Below, one piece after another: positions 10,362 through 21,120 of a stretch of 64,000 nt of DNA. Under the pieces are notes generated by a model. It worked only from the letters and a program-made list of their open reading frames with translations. It was not told the origin of the DNA and did no database searches. Position numbers and translations under genes: made by a program. Origin of the DNA: Persicaria tinctoria (lineage: Eukaryota; Streptophyta; Magnoliopsida; Caryophyllales; Polygonaceae); assembly GCA_037127255.1 (NCBI GenBank), contig JBANSL010000004.1:16065967-16129966 (forward strand). Direction: 5' to 3'. The first letter of the stretch is position 1; each line of letters opens with the position of its first letter.

Positions 10362-11533
10362 GGTTAAATTACATAAAACCACCCGTTAAATATCACTTTT
10401 TTCACATAACCACCCGCTACAATTGAAATTACATAAAACCACCCATTAAAGAGGTTTTGTTTACAAAACACCACCCAAGTGGAATATTCCGTTAAATCTT
10501 CTTAAACTTCTGTCAAAAGTGTTCAAAAAATCATCCTAAATGCTTTACTTTTTAAAAGGACTTCAAAATCAAATTAGGTTGCTCATATTTTTCATTTACT
10601 GTATCTTTTATGGAAGAAGTGAAGATATGCCTCCTCCCTCCCTCCCTCTGAAACCCCCCTTCGGAAATCGAACCATAGCCCCGCCGCCACCTTTGAACCC
10701 ACCCTGGCTGCCCAACCAGCCTAGATCCGACCACCGTAAGTCGTCGCCGAGCCTCCATTACCACCGTAAGTCACCACCGTCCTCTTTCCTTCTCCTCCTC
10801 CCGCCGTCTAACTTCCACCGGCCACCTCCCTATCAGCTTCGGTTGCTGCATTCTCAGCCGCTGAAGTTCGGGATCGGCTCTTTTAGCGCCTCTCCGCCTC
10901 CTCTCTCCTCTTCATATGCCTCGGCGTGCTCTCCTGGCGTGTTTTAGCTCTGTCCATGCCGCCGCCGCCGTGTTGTCCTGGCGTTTCTCGGCACAAGTTC
11001 ATACTGTTAATCTAAAGATACTTCCAATTGGGATTGTGGAGGCATCTACAAAATCTTCTAAAATCTCCCAACTCTAGAAATTAAGGAAATTTATTGTTTG
11101 GTAGAATCATCTCCTCAAAATTGGAACCTATAAATCTAAAGATTGATTGTACTTGTTTATTTTAGTGTATTGATTGGGAAGAATTGATTTTTTATCAAAT
11201 TAAAATAAAATTGTGGGCTCAATTCAAGATCGATTTTGGCGTATATCCAAACGTTTTCTTTATTTGTTATTTTGAAGATGGACTTACTTTAAGGGTTTGT
11301 ACATTTACAAATGGTTATATGTATGGGTAAAGTTAATAAGTGGTAATCATTTGAAAATTTGATTAATATGTAAGGGTATTTTATTCATTTCAATAAATTT
11401 CTAACAGAGATTTTCAGTTGGGTGGTGTTTTGTTGACAGACCCCTTTAATGGGTGGTTTTATGTAATTTAGATTATAGTGGGTGGTTAAGTGAAAAGGGT
11501 GATATTTAATGGGTGGTTTTATGTAATTTAGCC
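10362..11533. mobile_element. Mutator-like (MULE) non-autonomous element
   Basis: The left end reads GGTTAAATTACATAAAACCA and the right end is its inverted counterpart starting GGCTAAATTACATAAAACCA. The inverted repeats align over roughly 120 bases (ACCACCC repeats). Both sides carry the 9-base duplication TTTTATTAA (10353-10361 and 11534-11542), the hallmark of Mutator elements. No transposase frame is present. The interior (about 10620-10975) is GC-rich and pyrimidine-rich, resembling a plant gene 5' region, which raises the possibility of a Pack-MULE; the source gene is not recognised. Confidence 0.88.
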
Positions 11534-11542
11534 TTTTATTAA

Positions 11543-12319
11543 CTCTTAAGCCATGAAAAACCATATATCATTGTCGAGGTCATACCAATCATAGAAATAA
11601 CTCTTTAACACAACTAAAATGAACAACTAATCAAAAACTAAGACTCGATACCATAACTTCCTATGGCCATGGGATAATTATTAAATATAAATATCTATAA
11701 TGCAACCTAAGCCGTTGACCGTCTCCTCTACAAACCCCATTCCATGCTTAAAATCACGGAGCTACACCTGAATTCCCCACCCAATGCTTAAAATCTTACT
11801 TTGTCCTCAAAGTAAAGAAAAATAATAAAAGAGAGGTAGAGGAAACTCACAATGAATTCAGACATTCCAGAAAAAGCTTTTAATTCAAATCTGGAGGAAG
11901 GAAGAAAACAAGATTTTCTTGGAAAAATCAGCAGCGAATCCCTTCTTGGAGTCAGAAAAACAAAGACATATCCCTTTGCAATTGTAGTCCAACTATCCAA
12001 GCAAGAGAATATATTTCAAGCTACATACTAGGATTAGTCCAAAAAAAAATTCTTGTAACTCAAGCTCAGCCATTAAGTATAAAGAAAAATCATAAGGTTT
12101 TGGTGGCCACAGGGAGCATGAGACAAGCAAGGGAGCATAAGAATGTACACAATCACCTCACAACATCAACTAGTCTAACCATTAGTAGAGTATTTCTCAA
12201 TCAAGTAACTAAAGCTTTCGAGAAAAATTAGGTGTAAAACACAACCAAAAATAAGCAACCAGAGTGATGAATTCAGCTCTAAAGTTCAGTTAATTCTATC
12301 CACATGGTCCAGGAAAAAG
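11543..12319 (-). other. Gypsy internal noncoding sequence with a second polypurine-like tract
   Basis: No coding frame recognised. Around 11740-11800 the sequence has two copies of a CCA-TGCTTAAAATC motif, the second followed by TTTGTCCTCAAAGTAAAG. On the minus strand this resembles the polypurine tract region next to the LTR and the matching segment at 61891-61935 in the right-hand gypsy element. Confidence 0.5.
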
Positions 12320-12324
12320 CTAAG

Positions 12325-13155
12325 TGTTGAGATATGTATATTTGTCTAAGTTGTATAATATCTTTTATTATATGTTTTGTAATGATACAATAACTATAGG
12401 TTATGTGTAATTAGGTTGAGATTATGGGTGAGCTGGATTTAGCTAAAGTATTAATGGACTGGATTGCATTGAGCCTTTGGGCTAAATCTCCTAACCATAC
12501 ATACTAGCCCAAATCCGAGCCCATATTCGGAACCATTACACGGCCCATTGGGAAAGAAGTGGCTGAGCTCTAGGGTTTGAGCTTCATCCGGTGCACTGCG
12601 TTTCATCTAGGGTTTGAGCTATTTAAAGCCTGAGCTCTTGTTGCCTTCCGTCGTCCAACTCACTGTTCACCTTTGCTCCAAAGAGAAAGAGAGAGAAGAG
12701 AGAGTTCCAGGGTTAGGGTTTGCGATCTTCGATCCCCTTTCCTCGGACGGCCGTTGAAGCTCATCTTCCTCGGCGTTTCCACGGTGGTGCGACGGTTGCT
12801 GGCTCCTCTAGTTGTCTCAGCCGCTATCCCAGAGGGCTACCTTCTCAGATCTGGAACTGTGTCTTCAGATTTGAGAACATCTAAGGGAGTTCTTCTTCCT
12901 TTAGCTTTGTATAGTTGTTGTTCTTCGTTTCTTGTTCTAGACTTGCATATTTTGTACTTGGCTTTGTCCAAACCCCCTTGTATTCTTTCGATTATCATAG
13001 TGGATTAGGGCCGACTCTTGAGGCCCCGGGGATGTAGGATCGCGGATCCGAACCTCGTAAAAAGTCTTGTGTGTTGGTTCTATTTTTGTCCGTTGTGCTT
13101 GTCGATTGCATGTATGCTTGTCTCGTTCGATCCAAATCTATACTTCCCCTCTTCA
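12325..13155 (+). repeat. 5' LTR of the copia element
   Basis: Runs TGTTGAGATATG to CTCTTCA, 831 bases. A TATTTAAAG promoter-like box lies near 12620. The 111-residue frame at 12673 is LTR sequence and is duplicated in the 3' LTR, so it is not a gene. Confidence 0.93.
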
Positions 13156-13158
13156 ATG

Positions 13159-13170
13159 TGGTATCAGAGC
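13159..13170 (+). other. Primer-binding site (initiator Met-tRNA type)
   Basis: TGGTATCAGAGC three bases after the LTR end, followed by CACGG. Confidence 0.93.
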
Positions 13171-13292
13171 CACGGTTCCTTTATCATGAACCTTGCTTCT
13201 GATTTCTTGGTTATCCTGTGACCTATTTTTGCTTCCGCTGATCTGTGTTTAGTTTCTTGAACTTGTTTGGATTATTTCTGTTTCTTTAGAAA

Positions 13293-15830
13293 ATGTCTGA
13301 TTCTGTTCGCTTGAAACCATTCAATGGCTCAACTGATTTCGCTATGTGGCAGGTGAAGATGCGAGTAGTGCTTATGAAGGAAAAGTGTTGGGTAGTAGTC
13401 ACCAACAAGTTCCCAGATGCTACCTCAAAGGACAAGATCCAAGAGCTGGAGGAACAAGCCCATAGTGAGATCTTGCTACGTCTCTCAGACGATGTAGCAA
13501 GGCAGGTAATAGAGCATTCCACAGCTGAAAAGCCGTGGGAAGCTCTTGAAAATCTTTATCTTACAAAATCCTTGCCTTCTCGTGTTAATCTGTTTAATAA
13601 ACTGTTTAGTTTTAAAATGAACACTGCATGCACTCTTTCTGAGAATCTTGATAGATTTTTACAAATTACTCAAGATATTACTCGTTGTGGTGACAAACTT
13701 GATGAGACTCAGTTGTGTGTGCTTCTTTTGAATTCTCTGCCTAGTCAGTTTGACACTTATAAAGATGTAGTTCAATATGGAAATACTAAGCTGGTTAAGA
13801 AAGATATTATTGAATCTTTAATCCAGAAAAATGAGTCTCTTAAAGTGTTTAAAACTGCTAATGGCTCTAAAACTGAACCTAAGGCTAATACTAAAGATGA
13901 AGTTCTTATGGTTAAGCCTAAAGGTAAGGGAAATAGAAAGAGAAATAACAAGAAGAAGGAAGAAGATAAAGATAACAATCAACAATCTAAAACTGAAAAT
14001 GGATCTGATAAGAACTTTGACAAAACAAATGTGAAATGTCATTATTGTTCTAAAACTGGTCATTTTGAAAAAGATTGTTATAAGAAGAAAAGAGATGAAA
14101 AAGAAGCTTCTAAGAAAGCTGCTGTTAATACAGTATCTGAAACCCACCCCTACTACACCCATGAAGTGCTTGCTGTTACTTCCTTGCTTGTTGAAAATGC
14201 TTCTGACTGCTGGATTCTTGATTCTGGATGCACTATTTATGCCACTCATCATAAATCTTGGTTTCATAACTTGAAATTGTTTGATGGTGGAGATGTGATG
14301 CTTGGTGATCATTCTATTTTGAAAATCAAAGGCATAGGATCAGTAGCTTTAAAAATGCATGATGGTGTTGTGAGAGTCATAAATGATGTTAGATGGGTTC
14401 CTGATCTTAGAAGAAATCTCTTGTCTGAAAGTGCCTTAGAGGCTTTAGGCTGTGAAGTGTATAGCAAAGATGGTATTAGAACTTTATCTAGAAATAATAG
14501 AGTTCTTATTAAAGCTGAAAAAAGAAGAGGTTTATATGTTATTCATGCTTCTCCTGAGCTTAATTTTTCTGCTATCTTTGCTGTTTCTGATGTTCATATG
14601 TCTTTAAGTGAGTCTATAAAATGGCATAATAGACTAGGACATATAGGAAATAAGGGTTTACTTTATCTGTATAAACATGGTATACTTAAATCTAAACCTG
14701 TTGATATTGATGTGTGTGATAACTGTTTGATGGGAAAGCAAACTAGGAAGGGTTTTCCAAAATCCTCCTATGTTGCTTCCAATCCTCTTGAGTATGTTCA
14801 CTCGGATTTATGGGGACCTGCACAGGTAAACACTCCAGGGGGCAGAAGGTATTTTCTATCTCTTGTAGATCATTTCAGCAGAAAGGTTTGGGTTTATTTG
14901 CTTAAGGGTAAAGATGAGACTTTTCATATGTTTAAAATGTGGCATAAAACTGTTACCATTGAGACTGGCCTTCCCTTAAAATGTTTAAAAATAGATAATG
15001 GTTTAGAGTTTTGTAACTTTAAGTATGACTTTTATTGCAATGAACATGGTATCAAGAGACACCTTACCATTCCTGACACCCCTCAGCAAAATGGAACTGC
15101 TGAGAGGATGAACAGGACTCTCCTTGAGAGGGCAAGGTGTATGTTGATATCTTCTGGAATGAGAGCCTCTTTGTGGGGTGAAGCTGTTGTTAGAGCTGCA
15201 TACCTCATAAATAGGTCTCCATCTTCCACCATTGGTTTTAAAACTCCTTATGAAATGTGGCATGATAAGAAACCTGACTTAACTCATATTAGACCTTTTG
15301 GTTGTGTGGTTTATGCTCATAAAAGTGATGGCAAATTAAATCCTAGGTCTCAAAAATGTGTGTTGTTAGGTTATCCTAAAGGAGTTAAAGGCTATAAATT
15401 GCTTGTTATACAACCTGGAGCCTATAAAACCATAATTAGTAGAGATGTGGTGTTTGTTGAAAATGAATTCCATTTTAAAAATGTATTCATTCCTTCTGTT
15501 GAGAAGTCCTTGCAGGTACCTCCAGGGTCTGATGCAACCCAGTTCTACACTCCAGATCTGTCTGGGAGTGATGATGAAGCTGAGGATGGCACTGACTCTG
15601 AGGATGCTCAGGAAACTCCAGGAACATCACCTACTCCTGTGCAACCTCACCAATTGGGTGGGGAAGTGCATGATGATACTTCTGTTGGATCTTCTGATAG
15701 TTCTGATGATGATGATGGTAATGGTTCTATCCCTGCTAGTTCTAATGCTCCCTCCCCCCATTCCGAGTCTTTAGAACCTACTGTTGTGCATGCTTCATCT
15801 GTTCATGCTGCTGGTTCCTCTAGCATTTAA
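13293..15830 (+). CDS. copia gag-protease-integrase, ends at a premature stop
   Basis: 845-residue open frame starting MSDSVRLKPFNGS, the usual N-terminus of a UBN2-type copia gag. In order it shows gag (about 1-240), a CCHC knuckle CHYCSKTGHFEKDC (about 249), the aspartic protease site DSGCTIYATH (about 310), GAG-pre-integrase WHNRLGH, and integrase with zinc-binding CDNCLMGKQT. The core acidic residues lie in HSDLWGP (about 504), KIDNGLEF (about 568) and GTAERMNRT (about 604), giving the expected D-D-35-E spacing. An acidic Ser/Asp-rich linker follows. The frame ends at TAA 15828-15830, but the same frame continues past it toward reverse transcriptase, so the stop is probably a recent mutation in a single gag-pol polyprotein. 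Confidence 0.92.
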   Translation: MSDSVRLKPFNGSTDFAMWQVKMRVVLMKEKCWVVVTNKFPDATSKDKIQELEEQAHSEILLRLSDDVARQVIEHSTAEKPWEALENLYLTKSLPSRVNLFNKLFSFKMNTACTLSENLDRFLQITQDITRCGDKLDETQLCVLLLNSLPSQFDTYKDVVQYGNTKLVKKDIIESLIQKNESLKVFKTANGSKTEPKANTKDEVLMVKPKGKGNRKRNNKKKEEDKDNNQQSKTENGSDKNFDKTNVKCHYCSKTGHFEKDCYKKKRDEKEASKKAAVNTVSETHPYYTHEVLAVTSLLVENASDCWILDSGCTIYATHHKSWFHNLKLFDGGDVMLGDHSILKIKGIGSVALKMHDGVVRVINDVRWVPDLRRNLLSESALEALGCEVYSKDGIRTLSRNNRVLIKAEKRRGLYVIHASPELNFSAIFAVSDVHMSLSESIKWHNRLGHIGNKGLLYLYKHGILKSKPVDIDVCDNCLMGKQTRKGFPKSSYVASNPLEYVHSDLWGPAQVNTPGGRRYFLSLVDHFSRKVWVYLLKGKDETFHMFKMWHKTVTIETGLPLKCLKIDNGLEFCNFKYDFYCNEHGIKRHLTIPDTPQQNGTAERMNRTLLERARCMLISSGMRASLWGEAVVRAAYLINRSPSSTIGFKTPYEMWHDKKPDLTHIRPFGCVVYAHKSDGKLNPRSQKCVLLGYPKGVKGYKLLVIQPGAYKTIISRDVVFVENEFHFKNVFIPSVEKSLQVPPGSDATQFYTPDLSGSDDEAEDGTDSEDAQETPGTSPTPVQPHQLGGEVHDDTSVGSSDSSDDDDGNGSIPASSNAPSPHSESLEPTVVHASSVHAAGSSSI

Positions 15831-17542
15831 TCTCCAGATAAGCATGATTTAACCACTTGGCAGTTAACTAGGGATAGATCACCTAGAACTAAGATTCCAA
15901 ATAAGAAGTATATCAGTAACCTTGTTGAGTTTGCTTGTGCTGTGTCTGAAGTTGTTGATCACTTTACCCCTGACACTTATGAACAAGCTATAAGATGTGC
16001 TCACTCTAAAAACTGGAAAGATGCTATGTCTGAAGAAATTGATTCCATGATAAAAAAAATAAAACCTGGACACTTGCTCAAAAACCTAAAGATGCTAGGT
16101 TTATAGGAAGGAAATGGGTTTTTAAATTGAAAGAAGGTAACTCTAAGGATGAACCCCCTAGGTATAAAGCTAGGCTTGTTCCCAAGGGGTTCACCCAAAG
16201 AGAATGTGAAGATTATACTGAAATTTTTGCACCTGTTGTTAAATACAAAACTCTGAGGTTATTACTTGCTATGGCTGCTGTTTATAACTCTGAGTTGGAA
16301 CAAATGGATGTAAAAACTGCCTTCTTGCATGGTGATTTAAATGAGACCATTTATATGAGACAACCTCAAGGTTTTGTCAATAAGAACAAACCTGACTTTG
16401 CATGCTTACTTAAAAAGTCTATATATGGACTCAAACAGTCACCTAGACAATGGAATATCAAATTTGACACATGCATGAGAAGAAGTTTGAGTTTTAAAAG
16501 GAGTAAGTTTGACACTTGCTTATATTTTAAAGGTCATAAGACTGGTTCTGTGCTATATGTTCTGTTATATGTGGATGATATATTGTTGATGTCTAAATCC
16601 AAAACTGATATTGATGCCACTAAACATGAACTTGCTAAACATTTTGATATGAAAGATCTTGGCCCTGCCAAGAGAATTCTGGGTATCAAAATAACTAGAG
16701 ATAGGAGAAAAGGTAAGCTATGGCTTGATCAAACTGACTATGTGCTTAAGGTTCTGGATAGATTCCATATTAAAGATGTGACTCCTAATGCTATTCCTCT
16801 TGGTTCAAATCTTGACCTTAGTAAAAATCATGATGTTTTATCTGTTGCTGAGTCTTATAAAATGAAAAGAATACCTTTTGATGCTGTTGTAGGCTCAGTC
16901 ATGTATTGTATGATTTGCACTCGTCCTGATCTTGCTTTCTCCATCAGTGCTCTAAGTAGATATATGTCTAATCCATGTGAAAAACATTGGAATGCCATGA
17001 AATATCTTTTAAAATACCTTTTTGGCACTACTAAGCTGAGATTGTGTTATGCTAAGCATAGTTCTGTAAATGAGTTATTTGGATATGTGGATTCTGATTT
17101 TGCTAGTAACAAAGATAATAGGAAATCCATTACTTCTTATGTTTACACTTGGCCTGGGAATTGCATATCTTGGAAATCCCAGCAACAACCCATTGTTGCT
17201 CTGTCTTCAACAGAAGCTGAGTATATTGCAGCCACTGAGGCATGCAAAGAAGCCATATGGCTGCAGGGTTTGTTGCATGAGATTGAAAAGAAAACGTATA
17301 CTACTGTGTTGCATATTGACAACCAATCTGCTTTATATCTGTGTCGTGATCCCATGTATCATGAAAGAACCAAACATATAGATGTTAGGTATCATTTCAT
17401 TAGGGAAAAAGTTGATGATAATGTGATACATGTTGTGAAAATAGATGGTAACTATAATCCTGCTGACTTTGGCACTAAGCTGGTGTCTAGAGAAAAATTT
17501 TTGTTTTGCAGGAATTTCCTTCACTTAGATGAAGGAGGTTGA
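15831..17542 (+). pseudogene. copia reverse transcriptase and RNase H, separated by stop and frameshift
   Basis: After the stop at 15828 the gag-pol frame continues for about 75 codons (for example WQLTRDRSPRTKIPNKKY), then loses frame in an A-run near 16050-16062. From about 16065 the new frame runs to the natural stop at 17542. It contains FIGRKWVFKLKEG, RYKARLVPKGFTQRE, QMDVKTAFLHGDL, YGLKQSPRQW and the catalytic YVDDILL (codons at about 16567-16587). RNase H follows with SSTEAEYIAATEACKE, a DNQSA motif and ERTKHIDVRYHFIRE. All expected reverse transcriptase and RNase H motifs are present. Apart from the one shift the domain is intact, consistent with the young LTRs. Confidence 0.9.
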
Positions 17543-17625
17543 GGATCTCAAACAGGTATGAAGGGCCGAAGATGGACTTGGTTACCTAATCCACATCTAG
17601 GAGATGGTTTGCCTCGATCGGACTT

Positions 17626-17642
17626 AGAAAAATATAGGGGGC
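17626..17642 (+). other. Polypurine tract
   Basis: The purine-rich run AAAAATATAGGGGGC lies just before the 3' LTR TG end. Confidence 0.85.
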
Positions 17643-17645
17643 AAT

Positions 17646-18476
17646 TGTTGAGATATGTATATTTGTCTAAGTTGTATAATATCTTTTATTATATGTTTTG
17701 TAATGATACAATAACTATAGGTTATGTGTAATTAGGTTGAGATTATGGGTGAGCTAGATTTAGCTAAAGTATTAATGGACTGGATTGCATTGAGCCTTTG
17801 GGCTTGATCTCCTAACCATACATACTAGCCCAAATCCGAGCCCATATTCGGAACCATTACACGGCCCATTGGGAAAGAAGTGGCTGAGCTCTAGGGTTTG
17901 AGCTTCATCCGGTGCACTGCGTTTCATCTAGGGTTTGAGCTATTTAAAGCCTGAGCTCTTGTTGCCTTCCGTCGTCCAACTCACTGTTCACCTTTGCTCC
18001 AAAGAGAAAGAGAGAGAAGAGAGAGTTCCAGGGTTAGGGTTTGCGATCTTCGATCCCCTTTCCTCGGATGGCCGTTGAAGCTCATCTTCCTCGGCGTTTC
18101 CACGGTGGTGCGACGGTTGCTGGCTCCTCTAGTTGTCTCAGCCGCCATCCTAGAGGGCTACCTTCTTAGATCTGGAACTGTGTCTTCAGATCTGAGAACA
18201 TCTAAGGGAGTTCTTCTTCCTTTAGCTTTGTATAGTTGTTGTTCTTCGTTTCTTGTTCTAGACTTGCATATTTTGTACTTGGCTTTGTCCAAACCCCCTT
18301 GTATTCTTTCGATTATCATAGTGGATTAGGGCCGACTCTTGAGGCCCCGGGGATGTAGGATCGCGGATCCGAACCTCGTAAAAAGTCTTGTGTGTTGGTT
18401 CTATTTTTGTCCGCTGTGCTTGTCGATTGCATGTATGCTTGTCTCGTTCGATCCAAATCTATACTTCCCCTCTTCA
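17646..18476 (+). repeat. 3' LTR of the copia element
   Basis: 831 bases with the same ends as the 5' LTR; differences include GGCTAAATC/GGCTTGATC and GGACGG/GGATGG. Followed by the target duplication CTAAG. Confidence 0.93.
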
Positions 18477-18481
18477 CTAAG

Positions 18482-19616
18482 GTTAACTAAGGCATGAAAT
18501 CAAAACTATATGGGACAGCCAAAGCATAAAAATGGAAAAAAAAAACAGGACCAACACAACAGCACCAAGGTCTTGATGATAAAAAAGGTGTTGATGATCA
18601 ACCAGACTCAATGAAAGTATCACAGGAAACACACGTTCAAGTCCAGCAGATTGTTCAAAAACATATAGCACATCTAGAACTGAACTCCTCAGCTATTGTG
18701 CAACCAGAAAAACAAAGCAAAACCAATCTATTAATTTAAGAAGATCTCAATCAACCCAAAATTAACAACAAATCACAATTGATAGTAGATTTCACTCAAT
18801 CTTGAGATTCTTGAGAATCGAAAATAAGATACGAACAATTTCAGCAACATCAATTCATCATCCTCTTCCATAAATCACGAGAAGCTCAATGAAATAGTGA
18901 AAAAGGATGACATACATGCAGTTACCAGTTGCGGAATTGATGGGATATTGAATCAGTTGCGCTCAGAAATTGGGAAAGGTGCCCATGGCAGCAGCAATAG
19001 AAAGGGTCGAGAAGAATCGACGGCAAGGGCTGAGTGCAGGAGCTCCGGGCGGCTAGGGCTTCGCCGATGCATCACCATCCGTCTCCCTCTCGCCGTAGGT
19101 GTTGTGGGTAGGTGGCGGTCAGAGGAGGCTTGCAGGCGGGGAAGAAGGTCTGGGAGGGAGAAAGCAAACGGAGGTGGAAGGGATGGTCTAGGGGTGGCGA
19201 GCGGTGGAGAACAAGGGATGAGAGAGAGACGATGCGATGTGGATGGAGGTTGTCGTGACTGCTGGCGGTCGAGGTGAACAGAGAAAGAGAGGAGGAGATT
19301 GAGGTGGTGATGGAGGGCGGTGCTCAAGCAGTTTGAGATAGGTACAGGGAAGAGAGAGAACGAGGGAGACAGAGGTTTTTTTTAACGGAAAAAATAAATA
19401 AATAAAAAATCCTAACTAAAAAGAAATAGTGAAAAAAAAATATCTTGGTCGTTTCACAATGTCTAAGATCAATTCAGACATTGTTAAAGCCCTCAATAAC
19501 TTGTCAAACTCTTGGGCACATATCCCACATAAACGAGTATGACTCTCTGTAGAGGATATGTAATACCACCAATTCAGTTCCATTGGTGGCTTATCAAAAT
19601 ATGCGTTCCTCTTTTG
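18482..19616 (-). other. Gypsy internal sequence with a GC-rich gene-like block
   Basis: It continues the gypsy element interrupted by copia. Bases 18930-19340 are unusually GC-rich and on the minus strand resemble a plant 5' exon: a pyrimidine-rich leader, then CTG followed by GTAACTGCATG, a plausible donor site. I do not recognise a product. It might be a gene piece picked up by the element, or part of another unrecognised transposon. Confidence 0.35.
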
Positions 19617-20189
19617 TCATCTCTTAGCTCTTTGTCCATTTACACCCTCATTAAATTCAAACAACAGAATCCTTTTTGCGAAATTTTTCTCATCTTGCTC
19701 ATCTATCAAATCTGCTAAGATCTCCTCGTCAAAAAAGATGATAGCGCAGTTGTCACTGACAACCACCTTAGTCTGCCCAGGAAAAATCGCTGGAATAATT
19801 GGAATTTTGATTTTTTGAGCAACTTGAATCCGCCTTATCTCGTTATTCAAATCAATTTGGATCTTTATAAGTTGGGACTCCATTGCAGCAAAGTGTTCTT
19901 CCATGAGGGGCAACATGGACGATTCTTGTGATGTTTGCGGAGCCAGACATGGAGGCTCTAGTTGTCCGATTTGGAGCTCTAATTGTGCAATCTCGTGTAT
20001 GATATCCATCTCACGAGAAAGTTGAGTTTTACACAAATGATGTACTTCCTTAACCTTTTCGATCGGAACCCTAATCACCGGACAATCTTTAAATATATGA
20101 TTAGAAACTCCGCAAAAATCACAATATAAACCATGAGTCATCTTTAGAGGCACACACCTAGACACACGAACACAAACAATTAGTAGCAC
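19617..20189 (-). CDS. Gag-like protein with CCHC zinc knuckle, gypsy element
   Basis: 190-residue frame in the first position after the primer-binding site, where gag belongs. A Met at about residue 17 (MTHGLY) immediately before the knuckle CDFCGVSNHIFKDC may be the better start. A heptad-like region (residues about 55-120, rich in Glu, Leu and Ile) suggests a coiled coil. The C-terminal third is acidic (FFDEEILADLIDEQDEKNF). A knuckle near the N-terminus is unusual for full gag, so this looks like a reduced gag from which most of the capsid region has been lost. Its likely role is RNA binding or packaging in trans. It could be a degenerate relic. Confidence 0.6.
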   Translation of the reverse strand: MLLIVCVRVSRCVPLKMTHGLYCDFCGVSNHIFKDCPVIRVPIEKVKEVHHLCKTQLSREMDIIHEIAQLELQIGQLEPPCLAPQTSQESSMLPLMEEHFAAMESQLIKIQIDLNNEIRRIQVAQKIKIPIIPAIFPGQTKVVVSDNCAIIFFDEEILADLIDEQDEKNFAKRILLFEFNEGVNGQRAKR

Positions 20190-20275
20190 ATGTGTTATGA
20201 ACCTTAAGATAGGCTCACAACAAAGTTAATTATATACAATAATTGGCAAACACACAAACAAAGAAATAAACTTGA

Positions 20276-20293
20276 TTCCCCAGCAACGGCGCC
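20276..20293 (-). other. Primer-binding site (Asp-tRNA type, gypsy)
   Basis: The minus strand reads TGGCGCCGTTGCTGGGGA, the primer site seen in Tat/Athila-type gypsy elements. It lies four bases from the LTR end. Confidence 0.88.
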
Positions 20294-20297
20294 AATT

Positions 20298-21120
20298 TGA
20301 TGGACGGTTTTTAGTCGCGTAAACCGTATCAAAATAAATTCGAACCTACCTAACTAATGTAGTGTGGTAAGTACGAGTCGATCCCACAGAGAATCAAGTT
20401 ATTTCTAAGTTAAGTTTATTTACCAATTAATGGGAAAACGGGTGGTTTTGAGTGGTGAAAATAAGAAAGAAAATAAAATAAACTATAAACAAATTAATGG
20501 AGATAACAATTAATAAAATAGTTTCATCTACAAATATCCACTTTATTTGGTTGAAACTATCCTTGTAACTTCTTCTCATCCTTTTAGGTTCCTATGAATG
20601 CCCTTGTCCCGACCTAATATAGTTACTAGTCCAACAAGTCCTAGAAACCCTTATCAATCGAACAGTCCCTAAAGAAGGATTTAACCCAATTGATATCTTT
20701 AAGTTCAGAGATTAACCAAGGTATTTGCAGTCCCTAAAGAGGGATTTAACAACACATTTAACTTCCTACCCATCCAATTAGTTCAATCAGCCCTAAAGGG
20801 ATAAGTTTCCTACTTGTGTTAAGGTTCGCAATCAGGAATCTACAAAAACCTAGCAATTGAATTGATTCTAACTAGTTGCGCGGGCTAGATAGAATAAAAC
20901 AATCAACAATCAAAGCACAAAGAAGTCGAAACATGCAATATAGGAAATAAGGAACAAGATTCAGAAACTCACAATCAATCCAAACAAAGCTTCAAATTAA
21001 AAAATGAAGCGAGAGAGTTTAGGTCTCCATAAAAATAAAACAAAAGACAATTAGGTTTTTGGGTAAAGTCGGTCACGGTCGGCCACTGTCACGTATGTTC
21101 CATATGAATGAACGTCTATA
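20298..21120 (-). repeat. 5' LTR fragment of the gypsy element
   Basis: Bases 20298-21110 align with the LTR at 34204-35612: the GTCGATCCCACAGAGAATCAA segment, the CAAATATCCACTTTA segment and the AAAGAGTTTAG segment recur in the same order. It ends at 21120, where a Helitron 5' terminus begins. The continuation of the LTR was not found beyond the Helitron. Confidence 0.78.

Larger units (their letters stand above)
12325..18476 (+). mobile_element. Full-length Ty1/copia retrotransposon (Tork/Tnt1-like)
   Basis: Complete 6152-base element with two 831-base LTRs, primer site, gag-pol, polypurine tract and the 5-base target duplication CTAAG at 12320-12324 and 18477-18481. The LTRs differ at about nine positions by eye, near 1.1 percent, so insertion is recent. 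It lies in sense orientation inside the minus-strand gypsy element. The reading frame has one stop (15828) and one shift (about 16055). The lineage name is an inference from the integrase wording. Confidence 0.95.
9247..21120 (-). mobile_element. Non-autonomous gypsy (Tat-like) element, nested host
   Basis: On the minus strand: 5' LTR piece (21120-20298), Asp-type primer site (20293-20276), a gag-like frame (20189-19617), noncoding sequence, polypurine tract (9563-9548) and 3' LTR piece (9547-9247). Subtracting the copia and MULE insertions with their duplications leaves about 3.4 kb internal. No protease, reverse transcriptase or integrase is seen, so movement would depend on an autonomous relative. 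The two LTR pieces do not overlap, so age cannot be estimated. Assignment of both ends to one element rests on matching orientation and order. Confidence 0.72.

Noticed and set aside
10540..10947. Pro/Ser-rich 135-residue protein
   Set aside because: It lies inside the non-autonomous MULE in a pyrimidine-rich leader-like block, with no recognisable domain or conserved start.
12673..13008. 111-residue frame after the copia LTR start
   Set aside because: It is LTR sequence; the same frame recurs at 17994-18329 in the 3' LTR.
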